Shown: positions 41,984 through 49,551 of the stretch, in pieces
Position numbering within the stretch: position 1 is the first letter of the stretch
How the letters are laid out: every line of letters starts with the position of its first letter
Assembly: GCA_024402635.1 (NCBI GenBank)
Contig: JAKSTJ010000003.1
Span: 1 to 64,000 of the forward strand
DNA: 64,000 nt
Reading direction: 5' to 3'
Source: Treponema sp.
GTDB lineage: Bacteria; Spirochaetota; Spirochaetia; Treponematales; Treponemataceae
Notes under the pieces: generated by a model
The model's input: the letters and a program-made list of their open reading frames with translations, nothing else
What the model was told of the DNA's origin: nothing
The model's database searches: none
Made by a program: the position numbers and the translations under genes

Positions 41984-44815
41984 TTATTTAAGAATATCCT
42001 TTATAAATTTTCCTGTATAACTTTTATTACAAGCAGCAACTTCTTCAGGAGTTCCAGTAACAATGATTTCGCCACCATTTGTGCCACCTTCTGGACCTAA
42101 ATCAATTATGTAATCAGACTGACAGATTACATCAAGATTATGTTCAATCATGACAACTGTATTTCCCTGTTCAACCAGTCTCTGAATTACAGACATAAGT
42201 TGTTTTACATCCGCAAAATGAAGCCCCGTAGTTGGTTCATCAAGAATATATAAAGTTTTACTTGTTGCAGGACGAGCAAGCTCATTTGCAAGTTTTACAC
42301 GCTGAGCTTCACCACCACTTAAAGTCAATGCATTCTGTCCAAGAGTAATATATCCTAATCCAACAGATTTAAGAGTTTCCAGTTTTCTTGAAATATGAGG
42401 AATTGAAGCAAAGAATTCACAGGCTTCATCAATAGACATATTTAAAACATCATTGATTGATTTTCCTTTATATTCAACTTCAATAGTTTCATGATTAAAT
42501 CTTTTACCATTACAAACTTCACATTGTATGTATACATCAGGCAAAAAGTTCATTTCAATTACAATTTCACCAGCACCCTGACAATTTTCACAACGACCGC
42601 CTTTTACATTAAAAGAAAAACGACCTTTCTTATAACCCCGGGCTTTACTTTCTGGAAGACTTGCAAATAAATCTCTTATTGCATCAAAAACCCCTACATA
42701 AGTTGCAGGATTTGATCTTGGAGAACGTCCGATTGGTGACTGATCTATATTAATTACTTTATCAACAAATTCAATTCCTGAAACTGATTCATATTTTCCT
42801 ACTGGATAATCAGTTCTCATAATTTCATTACTAACCAGAGGATAAAGAACATCGCTCATTAAAGTTGATTTTCCACTTCCTGAAACACCGGTTATACAGG
42901 TAAAAGTTCCTAATGGTATATCAATACTTACATTTTTCAGATTATGTTCTGTAACACCTTTTAAACTGATGAATTTTCCATTTCCTTTTCTACGTTTTTC
43001 TGGAATATCCATTTTTAATGTACCAGCAAGATATTGTCCGGTAAGACTTTCTTTAACTTTTGCAACTTCATCTGGAGTTCCTGCAGCCACTACTGTACCA
43101 CCGTTAATTCCAGCACCTGGACCCATATCAATTAAATAATCTGCAGTTCTTAAAGTCTGTTCATCATGTTCAACTACAATTACAGAATTTCCATTGTCTC
43201 TCAGATTAATAAGAGTATCTATAAGTTTTTGATTATCTCTTTGATGCAAACCTATAGATGGTTCATCAAGAATATACATTACACCACATAATGCTGAACC
43301 AATCTGAGTTGCAAGTCTGATTCGCTGAGCTTCACCACCACTTAAAGTTTCTGCAGAACGTTCCATTGTAAGATATTCAAGACCTACATCCCGTAAGAAA
43401 TTTAAGCGGGCTTTTATTTCTTTTAAAACCTGTTCTCCGATTTTCATTTCATTTTCGGATAGCTGCAATTCATTAAAAAACTTTATTGAATCCGCAACAG
43501 ATAATTGTGTTAATTCCCAAATATTTTTATTTCCAACAGTTACACCTAAAGCTTCAAGTCTTAAACGTTTACCATTACAAGTATGACAATTTGAGACTGA
43601 CATGAATTTTTCTTCGATATTAACTCTTTGAGAATCTCCCCAGGCTTCATGATATCTGCGGTTCATTTCTCCCATAACACCAGGCCATGGTCGATTGTAT
43701 TCACTGTAACCTTCACCACTTTGTTTCTTATAAATCCAGTGAATCTTTTTTTCTGCACTTCCATTCCATAAAAAATCAAACTGATCTTTTGTTAAATCTT
43801 TTACAGGAGTATCAAGAGTAAATCCAGAAGCTTCAGCAACTGCACCGAACATTGAACTATTCCATTCACTTTCTGGATTAAAAAAAGGAAATGCTTTCTC
43901 ATTAAAAGAAAGATTATTATCAGGAAGAATTTTTTTATAATCCCATTCCATTTTCTGACCAAGCCCCGTACATTCAGGACAAGCACCAAAAGGATTATTA
44001 AAAGAAAATAATCTTGGCTGCAAGTCAGGAATTGAAATTCCACAATCAGGACAGGCATTTTTCTGACTAAAGAAAACTTCTTCTTCCCCTTCTTCAGTTC
44101 TTTTAGTAACGATAATTATTCCATTGGCATTTTTAAGACCAATTTCTATAGAATCAGCAAGACGAGTTCTTATATCAGGACCATTAATAATTCTATCTAC
44201 AACAATTTCAATAGTATGTTTTTTTTGTTTATCAAGTTTTATTGAATCTTCCAGGTCTGTCATTACACCGTCTACACGGGCTCTGATAAATCCAGACTTT
44301 TTTGCATCATCAATTATTTTCTGATGCTCACCTTTTTTTCCACGAATAACAGGAGCAAGTATCTGAAGTTTTGTTCCTTCCGGCCAGGAAAGAATTGTAT
44401 CTATAATCTGATCAACTGACTGCTCACGAATTTCTCTTCCACATTGAGGACAATGAGCGTGACCACAACGAGAAAACAGTAATCTATAAAAATCGTATAT
44501 TTCAGTGATTGTTCCAACTGTAGAACGAGGGTTTTTATTTGTAGATTTTTGTTCAATGGAAATAGCAGGAGATAAACCTTCAATAGAATCAATATCAGGT
44601 TTATCCATTCTACCTAGAAATTGTCGGGCATATGAAGAAAGACTTTCCATGTAACGACGCTGCCCTTCAGCAAACAAAGTATCAAATGCTAAAGAAGATT
44701 TCCCTGAACCAGAAAGTCCAGATATTACAACCAGTTTATTTCGGGGCATTGTAACATCAATATTTTTTAAATTATGTTCTCGAGCACCTTTAATAATAAT
44801 TTTATCGTCTTTCAT
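41984..44815 (-). CDS. uvrA: Excinuclease ABC subunit UvrA
   Basis: This 943-residue ATPase detects bulky DNA lesions with UvrB in nucleotide excision repair. Two ABC modules are present: Walker [15 protein letters not shown] (near residue 32) and [14 protein letters not shown] (near 640); signatures [13 protein letters not shown] and [13 protein letters not shown]. Zinc-finger Cys motifs are at [17 protein letters not shown] and [14 protein letters not shown]. Length is normal. A TATACT box lies 10 bases before the ATG and no Shine-Dalgarno is seen. It begins the operon that runs through lptD, phoH and ybeY to the TPR gene. Confidence 0.98.
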   Translation of the reverse strand: MKDDKIIIKGAREHNLKNIDVTMPRNKLVVISGLSGSGKSSLAFDTLFAEGQRRYMESLSSYARQFLGRMDKPDIDSIEGLSPAISIEQKSTNKNPRSTVGTITEIYDFYRLLFSRCGHAHCPQCGREIREQSVDQIIDTILSWPEGTKLQILAPVIRGKKGEHQKIIDDAKKSGFIRARVDGVMTDLEDSIKLDKQKKHTIEIVVDRIINGPDIRTRLADSIEIGLKNANGIIIVTKRTEEGEEEVFFSQKNACPDCGISIPDLQPRLFSFNNPFGACPECTGLGQKMEWDYKKILPDNNLSFNEKAFPFFNPESEWNSSMFGAVAEASGFTLDTPVKDLTKDQFDFLWNGSAEKKIHWIYKKQSGEGYSEYNRPWPGVMGEMNRRYHEAWGDSQRVNIEEKFMSVSNCHTCNGKRLRLEALGVTVGNKNIWELTQLSVADSIKFFNELQLSENEMKIGEQVLKEIKARLNFLRDVGLEYLTMERSAETLSGGEAQRIRLATQIGSALCGVMYILDEPSIGLHQRDNQKLIDTLINLRDNGNSVIVVEHDEQTLRTADYLIDMGPGAGINGGTVVAAGTPDEVAKVKESLTGQYLAGTLKMDIPEKRRKGNGKFISLKGVTEHNLKNVSIDIPLGTFTCITGVSGSGKSTLMSDVLYPLVSNEIMRTDYPVGKYESVSGIEFVDKVINIDQSPIGRSPRSNPATYVGVFDAIRDLFASLPESKARGYKKGRFSFNVKGGRCENCQGAGEIVIEMNFLPDVYIQCEVCNGKRFNHETIEVEYKGKSINDVLNMSIDEACEFFASIPHISRKLETLKSVGLGYITLGQNALTLSGGEAQRVKLANELARPATSKTLYILDEPTTGLHFADVKQLMSVIQRLVEQGNTVVMIEHNLDVICQSDYIIDLGPEGGTNGGEIIVTGTPEEVAACNKSYTGKFIKDILK

Positions 44816-44824
44816 AATTGTTAC

Positions 44825-44830
44825 AGTATA
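44825..44830 (-). promoter_or_regulatory. Candidate -10 box of uvrA
   Basis: Minus-strand TATACT at 44830-44825, 10 bases before the ATG at 44815. The -35 region (TTTCAA) is weak. Predicted leader is 3-4 bases. Confidence 0.4.
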
Positions 44831-44892
44831 ACGTAATTTAAAATTAATTGAAACAGAGGAATATATTTTGAAGATATATGAATCTTATTTGT

Positions 44893-44936
44893 AAAAAAAA
44901 GACTTTCTCCAGAATTCACATTCCAAAGAAAGCCTT
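44893..44936 (-). terminator. Intrinsic terminator of guaB
   Basis: On the minus strand AAGGCTTTCT (44936-44927) pairs with AGAAAGTCTT (44908-44899), ten base pairs including one G-U, followed by a T-run (plus-strand A-run at 44893-44900). It lies shortly after the guaB stop. Confidence 0.8.
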
Positions 44937-44963
44937 TTCTTTAATTCTTAATTCTTATTTTTA

Positions 44964-46469
44964 CTAGTTAGCTTTTACTGTATTTTTTACAATAACGTCG
45001 TGAGCTCCACCTTCACGAATAGAAGCAGCACTAACCATTGTAATTTTTGCAATTTTCTGTAATTCAGGAATTGTTACTGCACCACAGTTACACATTGCAT
45101 GAATAACTTTACTTGTTGTAAGTGTAACGTTGTCATGTAAAGAACCTGCATAAGGAACATAAGAATCTACACCTTCTTCGAATGCCATTCCTTTTTTACC
45201 ACCAAGGTCATAGCGCTGCCAGTTGCGGGCACGGTTAGAACCTTCACCCCAGTATTCTTTTACATAATTACCGTTTACGATAAGTTTGTTTGTTGGAGAT
45301 TCATCGAAGCGGGCAAAATAACGACCAAGCATTACAAAGTCAGCACCCATAGCCAAAGCTAATGTTACATGATGATCATAAACAATACCACCATCAGAAC
45401 AAATTGGAATATAAATACCAGTTTTTTCATAGTATGCATCACGAGCTTTTGCAACTTCAATTGTAGCAGTTGCCTGACCACGACCAATACCTTTCTGTTC
45501 ACGAGTAATACAGATTGAACCACCACCAATACCGATTTTTACAAAATCAGCACCAGCTTCTGCAAGGAAGTTAAAACCGTCAGCATCAACAACATTACCA
45601 GCACCAACTTTTGCGTTTGGCCATTTAGCATGAATATCCTGTAAAGCACGACGCTGCCATTCAGTAAATCCTTCTGATGAATCCAAAGTCATTACATCTA
45701 CACCAGCAGCTAATAATGCAGGTACACGTTCCATGTAATCACGAGTATTAATTCCAGCACCAACAATATAGCGTTTCTGAGAATCAAGAAGTTCAAGTGG
45801 ATGTTCCTGATGACTAGCAGCATCTTTACGGAAAATCAAACTTAAAAGTTTTCCATTTTTATCTACAACTGGAAGCTGATTTACTTTTTTCTGCCAGATT
45901 ATATCGTTAGCTTCTTCAAGTGTAATTCCTTCCTGTGCCATTACAAGATTTGATAAAGGAGTCATATAATCTTTTACTTTTGCATCTGAAGCACAATGGG
46001 AAATACGGAAGTCACGGTCTGTAATAATACCAAGAAGTTTTCCATTAGCTGTTCCATCTTCTGTTACAGCAACAGTTGAATGTCCAGTTTTTTCAATTGC
46101 TTCCACAAGTTCGTTAAGAGTCTGATCAGGTTTAATATTTGTATCTGATGTTACAAAACCAGCTTTGTATGCTTTTACTCTTGCTACCATTGCAGCCTGA
46201 TTTTCAATTGTCTGAGAACCAAATATAAATGAAATTCCACCTTCTTTTGCAAGAGCAACTGCCAGCTTGTCATCAGAAACAGCTTGCATAACAGCAGATG
46301 TCATAGGGATATTCATTGTTAATGGACACTTTTCGCCGGCTTTTTTATTATAGCGAACAACAGGTGTCTGTAATGATACGTTAGCAGGGATACAATCTGG
46401 ACCTGTATAACCAGGTACAAGCAGATATTCGTCAAATGTGTGTGATGGTTCTTCAAAAATGTAAGCCAT
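44964..46469 (-). CDS. guaB: IMP dehydrogenase (Tritrichomonas-type)
   Basis: This 501-residue enzyme oxidises IMP to XMP, the committed step to guanine nucleotides. A CBS pair lies near residues 100-225. The catalytic cysteine loop is [17 protein letters not shown], the flap holds the RNWQRYD Arg-Tyr pair, and CSDGGIVYD binds the IMP phosphate region. These features, and the whole carboxy-terminal third, closely resemble IMPDH of Tritrichomonas foetus as I recall it, rather than the common GPGSICTTR type. I start it at ATG 46469, where AGGAG sits 7 bases upstream; a longer reading to 46577 has no support. Codon use looks optimised, as for a highly expressed gene. Confidence 0.96.
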   Translation of the reverse strand: MAYIFEEPSHTFDEYLLVPGYTGPDCIPANVSLQTPVVRYNKKAGEKCPLTMNIPMTSAVMQAVSDDKLAVALAKEGGISFIFGSQTIENQAAMVARVKAYKAGFVTSDTNIKPDQTLNELVEAIEKTGHSTVAVTEDGTANGKLLGIITDRDFRISHCASDAKVKDYMTPLSNLVMAQEGITLEEANDIIWQKKVNQLPVVDKNGKLLSLIFRKDAASHQEHPLELLDSQKRYIVGAGINTRDYMERVPALLAAGVDVMTLDSSEGFTEWQRRALQDIHAKWPNAKVGAGNVVDADGFNFLAEAGADFVKIGIGGGSICITREQKGIGRGQATATIEVAKARDAYYEKTGIYIPICSDGGIVYDHHVTLALAMGADFVMLGRYFARFDESPTNKLIVNGNYVKEYWGEGSNRARNWQRYDLGGKKGMAFEEGVDSYVPYAGSLHDNVTLTTSKVIHAMCNCGAVTIPELQKIAKITMVSAASIREGGAHDVIVKNTVKAN

Positions 46470-46559
46470 TTTTAGTTCTCCTAAAAAAGGACTTATGATG
46501 TAAAAATCACTAGGCCTTTTTTTTTTACTCCACAGAAGATGCGGAATAAAAAAACTATA

Positions 46560-46590
46560 ATTAAGCTTGCGACGCAAACTGATGATTTGC
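46560..46590 (-). promoter_or_regulatory. Two mutually exclusive hairpins in the guaB leader
   Basis: In the predicted 130-base leader, GCAAA (46590-46586) can pair with TTTGC (46578-46574). That same TTTGC can instead pair downstream: GTTTGC with GCAAGC (46570-46565), six base pairs with one G-U and a three-base loop. A T-run follows about 10 bases later. An attenuator or switch is possible but unproven. Confidence 0.35.
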
Positions 46591-46609
46591 TAAATAATAT
46601 ATTTGTATG

Positions 46610-46639
46610 ATTATATTATAGATAAATAAAATATGTCAA
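46610..46639 (-). promoter_or_regulatory. Consensus sigma-70 promoter of guaB
   Basis: Minus-strand TTGACA (46639-46634), 18-base spacer, TATAAT (46615-46610); an overlapping TATAAT at 46620-46615 has a 13-base spacer. Expected start of transcription is near 46603, giving a leader of about 134 bases. The divergent promoter of the WYL regulator lies next to it. Confidence 0.8.
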
Positions 46640-46654
46640 TTACTCAATTTCAAC

Positions 46655-46683
46655 TTGTTCATAATCATATACAGATTTATAAT
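46655..46683 (+). promoter_or_regulatory. Promoter of the WYL regulator gene
   Basis: TTGTTC at 46655-46660, 17-base spacer, TATAAT at 46678-46683. The ribosome binding site AAGAGG lies at 46688-46693, 7 bases before the ATG at 46701. It is divergent from, and about 15 bases from, the guaB -35 box. Confidence 0.7.
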
Positions 46684-46700
46684 AAAAAAGAGGTTTTTTA

Positions 46701-47681
46701 ATGGCAGAACGTGAAGAAAAAGTAAAAATCCACCGCATCCTGGAAATTGATAAATATATAAGAGCCGGCAATTATCCAAATGCTACTTCTCTTGGAAAAA
46801 TTTTCGAAGTTTCCAGAGCAACAATTATGAGAGATATTGAATTTCTTAGAGATCGTTACGAAGCACCATTGGAATTTGATCAGCAGAGAAACGGTTATTA
46901 TTATTCCGATCCAACTTTCTTTATTCAAAGCGTAATGCTTAGCGAAGGTGAATTATTTACCGTAAGTACAATTATGCCTCTTCTTGAACAGTATAAAAAC
47001 ACTCCTCTTGAATCATCATTTAAGAAAATCATGAATAAAATTACAGAAATGCTTCCAAACCAAGTTTCTGTTGATACAGGTTTTATGAATGATGAAATCA
47101 AATTTATTTCTGATCCCTTGCCAAGAATTGATGAAGAAATCTTTAATAAAACTTTTAAGTCTATAAAAAGTCATAAAACAATTTCTTTTTCATACCGTTC
47201 CCTTAGTAAACAGGATTATAGTGCAAGAAATTTTGATCCTTATCACGTAATCTGCCAGAAAGGAAACTGGTACATCTGCGGATTTTGTCATAAGGCTAAA
47301 ACAATCAGAATTTATGCACTGTCCAGAATAAGAGAACTGGAAATTACAAATAATACATTTGAAATTGATAAAAATTTTAAAATGGAAGATTATATTGATC
47401 CTTCATTTGGAATCTGGACAAGCAAAGAAGAACCAGAAAAGATTGAATTACTTTTTGATAAAAGTATTAATACATATATTCTGGAAAGAACCTGGCATGC
47501 AACTCAGACAATTTCCCAAAATGATGATGGAAGTGTAAATCTTTCCTTTATGACAAATCAAATTCAGGAAACTTTACATTGGGTTTTAAGTTTTGGAGGA
47601 TCTGTAAAAGTAATTAATCCACCAAAACTGGCAGAAATGGTAAAAACTGAAGCTGAAAAAATTCTTGAAAATTTCAAATAA
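46701..47681 (+). CDS. WYL-domain transcriptional regulator
   Basis: This 326-residue regulator has an amino-terminal winged helix-turn-helix (about residues 8-70, TSLGKIFEVSRATIMRDIEFL), a central WYL domain (about 140-210, GNWYICGFCHKAKTIRIYALSRI) and a carboxy-terminal WCX region (about 240-326). WYL proteins often sense nucleotides or oligonucleotides and control DNA repair, defence or metabolism genes. Its gene is divergent from guaB with adjoining promoters, so control of itself and of guaB is a reasonable inference. No defence genes are nearby. Confidence 0.9.
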   Translation: MAEREEKVKIHRILEIDKYIRAGNYPNATSLGKIFEVSRATIMRDIEFLRDRYEAPLEFDQQRNGYYYSDPTFFIQSVMLSEGELFTVSTIMPLLEQYKNTPLESSFKKIMNKITEMLPNQVSVDTGFMNDEIKFISDPLPRIDEEIFNKTFKSIKSHKTISFSYRSLSKQDYSARNFDPYHVICQKGNWYICGFCHKAKTIRIYALSRIRELEITNNTFEIDKNFKMEDYIDPSFGIWTSKEEPEKIELLFDKSINTYILERTWHATQTISQNDDGSVNLSFMTNQIQETLHWVLSFGGSVKVINPPKLAEMVKTEAEKILENFK

Positions 47682-47710
47682 TTGTTAATAAAGAATAATT
47701 CTTAAACAAT
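47681..47710. terminator. AT-rich inverted repeat over two convergent stop codons
   Basis: ATTGTT (47681-47686) and AACAAT (47705-47710) enclose AAGAAT/ATTCTT. It spans the 3-base gap between the WYL gene and the convergent lipoprotein gene. The T-run is weak on both strands, so a bidirectional terminator is only possible. Confidence 0.35.
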
Positions 47711-48797
47711 CAATAAAAACTGTTGTATTTTCAGTAAAATTGTATCGGCATCTGATTAATGGTAAAACAGTATTGCCGTTTTCTATTGCTTCAACTTCTT
47801 CTTCGGTAAAAGAAATCTCTTTATATTTTTCAAATTCAGAAAGCATTTCATCTGTTAACAAATTATTTTCTGTTTCAGGATTTACAACAATTGTTACTTC
47901 ATGTCCGTCAAGATTAATATCTTCAAAATATCTGCCATAAAAAACAAGTTCTTCTGTTGAACTATCATAAACCGAAAACTCACTGATATCAGAATTTAAC
48001 GAACAATCTTCTATTATGTAGGCAAAATCATTTGATAACACAGTCCATTTTGTATCACTTTCAGTTGTATGATAACTTACATGTTTAATTTCGTTATTTT
48101 CCTGATTCCATGAAAAAACACCAACAGGATCTGTGTAAAAGAAGTCAGATTTTGTATCATTCCATGTAAAATAATAAAAATTATTGTCACCTTTATTGGC
48201 AGTAACAACAGTTTCAATTTTATTTGCGGCAGAAATATTTTTGTTTCTGAATAACTCGATAGTTATAAAAGCTTTGTTTTCAATAATTTCAGCAGATACA
48301 AATTCTAAATTACTTACTTCATCAAATGATGATACAAAAATATTTTTTGAAAATATCCAGCCACTTTTACCCTGACTTTCTTCATCATTTCCGTAAGCAA
48401 AAACCCAATATCCTTCTTCTTCATTAAGAATATCTTTAGAATCAGAAAATCCTGCAATTGTATACGAAAGATTATCATAAGTTGTATATACAAGTTCAGA
48501 ATCTGATGAAGGCAATTTTCTTATTTCTATATTTTCATTACAGGTTTTTGTATCAAAAAGACTTGCTCCATTTCCTTTTACAACAATTTCACCAATAAAG
48601 TCACTTAGTTCCTGATGAATTTCCCCTTCATAAGACAATTCTTCTTTTTCAAGATTAACATTTTCGGAAACTTCTGTTTTTTTTTCGGACAATTCGTAAT
48701 CATTAACAGCTGGAACTTCTTCATTCTGTGATTCAGTTTTAAAACAGCTTGTGAAAAGAAGACAAATACATAACAAAATATAAATTTTTTTATCCAT
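47685..48797 (-). CDS. Lipoprotein of unknown function with SH3-like segment
   Basis: This protein of about 370 residues starts at ATG 48797, where a lipoprotein signal begins (KKIYILLCICLLFTSC; lipobox LFTSC, Cys near residue 18). Starting at 48839 would add 14 residues ahead of the signal. An acidic stretch follows. Residues about 75-165 look like an SH3-type (SH3b-like) domain (IEIRKLPSSDSELVYTTYDNL..WVFAYGNDEES). The remainder is unrecognised and beta-rich. It faces the convergent WYL gene and has no close operon partner. A TAAAAT lies 8 bases before the ATG without a Shine-Dalgarno. Confidence 0.8.
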   Translation of the reverse strand: MDKKIYILLCICLLFTSCFKTESQNEEVPAVNDYELSEKKTEVSENVNLEKEELSYEGEIHQELSDFIGEIVVKGNGASLFDTKTCNENIEIRKLPSSDSELVYTTYDNLSYTIAGFSDSKDILNEEEGYWVFAYGNDEESQGKSGWIFSKNIFVSSFDEVSNLEFVSAEIIENKAFITIELFRNKNISAANKIETVVTANKGDNNFYYFTWNDTKSDFFYTDPVGVFSWNQENNEIKHVSYHTTESDTKWTVLSNDFAYIIEDCSLNSDISEFSVYDSSTEELVFYGRYFEDINLDGHEVTIVVNPETENNLLTDEMLSEFEKYKEISFTEEEVEAIENGNTVLPLIRCRYNFTENTTVFIDCLRIILY

Positions 48798-48838
48798 AAA
48801 AATAATTTTATCAAAAAATTTTAAATATTTTAATAACA

Positions 48839-48857
48839 TGTATCACTTTATGATACA
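48839..48857. promoter_or_regulatory. Inverted repeat, possible operator
   Basis: TGTATCA (48839-48845), five bases, TGATACA (48851-48857): a perfect 7-base inverted repeat. It lies between the divergent lipoprotein gene and the 33-residue peptide gene, next to a possible plus-strand promoter (TTGTAT 48862-48867, 17 bases, TATTAA 48885-48890). Confidence 0.45.
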
Positions 48858-48910
48858 CCTCTTGTATTAAAGTAGGATTATAAATATTAAACAATTCCGG
48901 AGGTCATCCT

Positions 48911-49012
48911 ATGAAAAAATCTACAATTGCTGTTTCTGTTATCGAAATTATTGCATCTCTTTTTATTCTTGCTGATTCTGTATTGTTTTTTCTTAAATTA
49001 ATTAACGGTTAA
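48911..49012 (+). CDS. 33-residue single-membrane-segment peptide
   Basis: This is a small gene of 33 residues plus stop. The start codon has a very strong ribosome binding site, GGAGGT, 7 bases upstream (48899-48904). The product begins MKKSTIAVSV, continues as one hydrophobic helix (about residues 5-28, with a single Glu12 and Asp22) and ends KLING. This fits a small inner-membrane peptide. No family is recognised. The stop is 29 bases from the next start, that of the FliG-like gene, which also has an extended -10 promoter of its own. The Shine-Dalgarno and clean hydrophobic pattern make it likely to be real. Confidence 0.65.
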   Translation: MKKSTIAVSVIEIIASLFILADSVLFFLKLING

Positions 49013-49021
49013 TGCTATAAT
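49013..49021 (+). promoter_or_regulatory. Extended -10 promoter before the FliG-like gene
   Basis: TGCTATAAT (49013-49021), an extended -10 element; a TTAAAT sits 17 bases upstream of the TATAAT. Expected start near 49028, just at the strong Shine-Dalgarno AAGGAG (49027-49032). Confidence 0.5.
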
Positions 49022-49041
49022 AATAAAAGGAGTATTAACCA

Positions 49042-49425
49042 ATGAAAGGATTTACGAAAGTTACAGAAACTTTAGATAATATGTCAGGATATAAAAAAAC
49101 TGCTATTCTTCTGGGAGAAATTGGTCCAGATGCCAGCAAGCAGGTTCTTGAAATTTTATCATTAAAAACAAAACAACTCCGTAAAATCAGAAAGGCAATG
49201 AAAAGTCTCGGAAGATTCTCATACTCTGACAGAAAGCAGTTTACAGAAGAAATGATGGTATTAACTGCTGTAACAAGATATGGAAATGCAAAAGGTCTTT
49301 TATCAGATAAACCTTTTTCCCGAACTGATAAATTTATAGATTCAAACAGAAATGAAATAAAATCTATGGTTAATAACAATCCAGATGATATTGTAAAAAT
49401 ATTAAAGAACTGGATGGGTGATTAA
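49042..49425 (+). CDS. Mini protein with FliG N-terminal-like domain and FliF C-terminal-like motif
   Basis: This 127-residue protein has no exact counterpart I know. Residues about 14-70 match the FliG amino-terminal domain pattern: GYKKTAILLGEIGPDASKQV compares with GRRKAAVLLVALGPEKAAQV of FliG, and the following helices keep their spacing. The last 23 residues (MVNNNPDDIVKILKNWMGD) match the carboxy-terminal motif by which FliF binds that FliG domain (pattern DPxxVAxxIRxWM). FliG middle and C domains and the FliF ring are absent. It could sit in the flagellar motor and bind FliF or FliG. The gene has AAGGAG 9 bases before the ATG and its own promoter. Confidence 0.7.
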   Translation: MKGFTKVTETLDNMSGYKKTAILLGEIGPDASKQVLEILSLKTKQLRKIRKAMKSLGRFSYSDRKQFTEEMMVLTAVTRYGNAKGLLSDKPFSRTDKFIDSNRNEIKSMVNNNPDDIVKILKNWMGD

Positions 49426-49436
49426 TCTTTTCTCAA

Positions 49437-49465
49437 TTGTCTTAATTTTTACATTGTGTTAATAT
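49437..49465 (+). promoter_or_regulatory. Possible promoter of purA
   Basis: TTGTCT at 49437-49442, 17-base spacer, TAATAT at 49460-49465. It would give a leader of about 80 bases that includes both copies of a 13-base direct repeat. Confidence 0.45.
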
Positions 49466-49481
49466 TGAAGTGTAATTACAT

Positions 49482-49537
49482 GCGATGATTCAGCATTTAA
49501 TTATATATTATTATTCTTAATTCCGCGATGATTCAGC
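49482..49537 (+). repeat. 13-base direct repeat in the purA leader
   Basis: GCGATGATTCAGC occurs at 49482-49494 and exactly again at 49525-49537, 43 bases apart. The second copy ends 4 bases before the purA ribosome binding site (AGGAG). The first copy begins a possible 11-codon leader reading frame (MIQHLIIYYYS). Whether the repeats act as DNA or RNA sites is unknown. Confidence 0.6.
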
Positions 49538-49551
49538 GGCAGGAGATAACC

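Noticed and set aside
46470-46577. A 36-residue amino-terminal extension of IMP dehydrogenase
   Set aside because: The segment lies in the leader with no homology to the family; AGGAG is placed before ATG 46469 instead.
46701-47681. WYL regulator as a marker of a CRISPR or phage-defence island
   Set aside because: No CRISPR repeats, cas genes, nucleases or mobile genes are nearby; neighbours are housekeeping genes.
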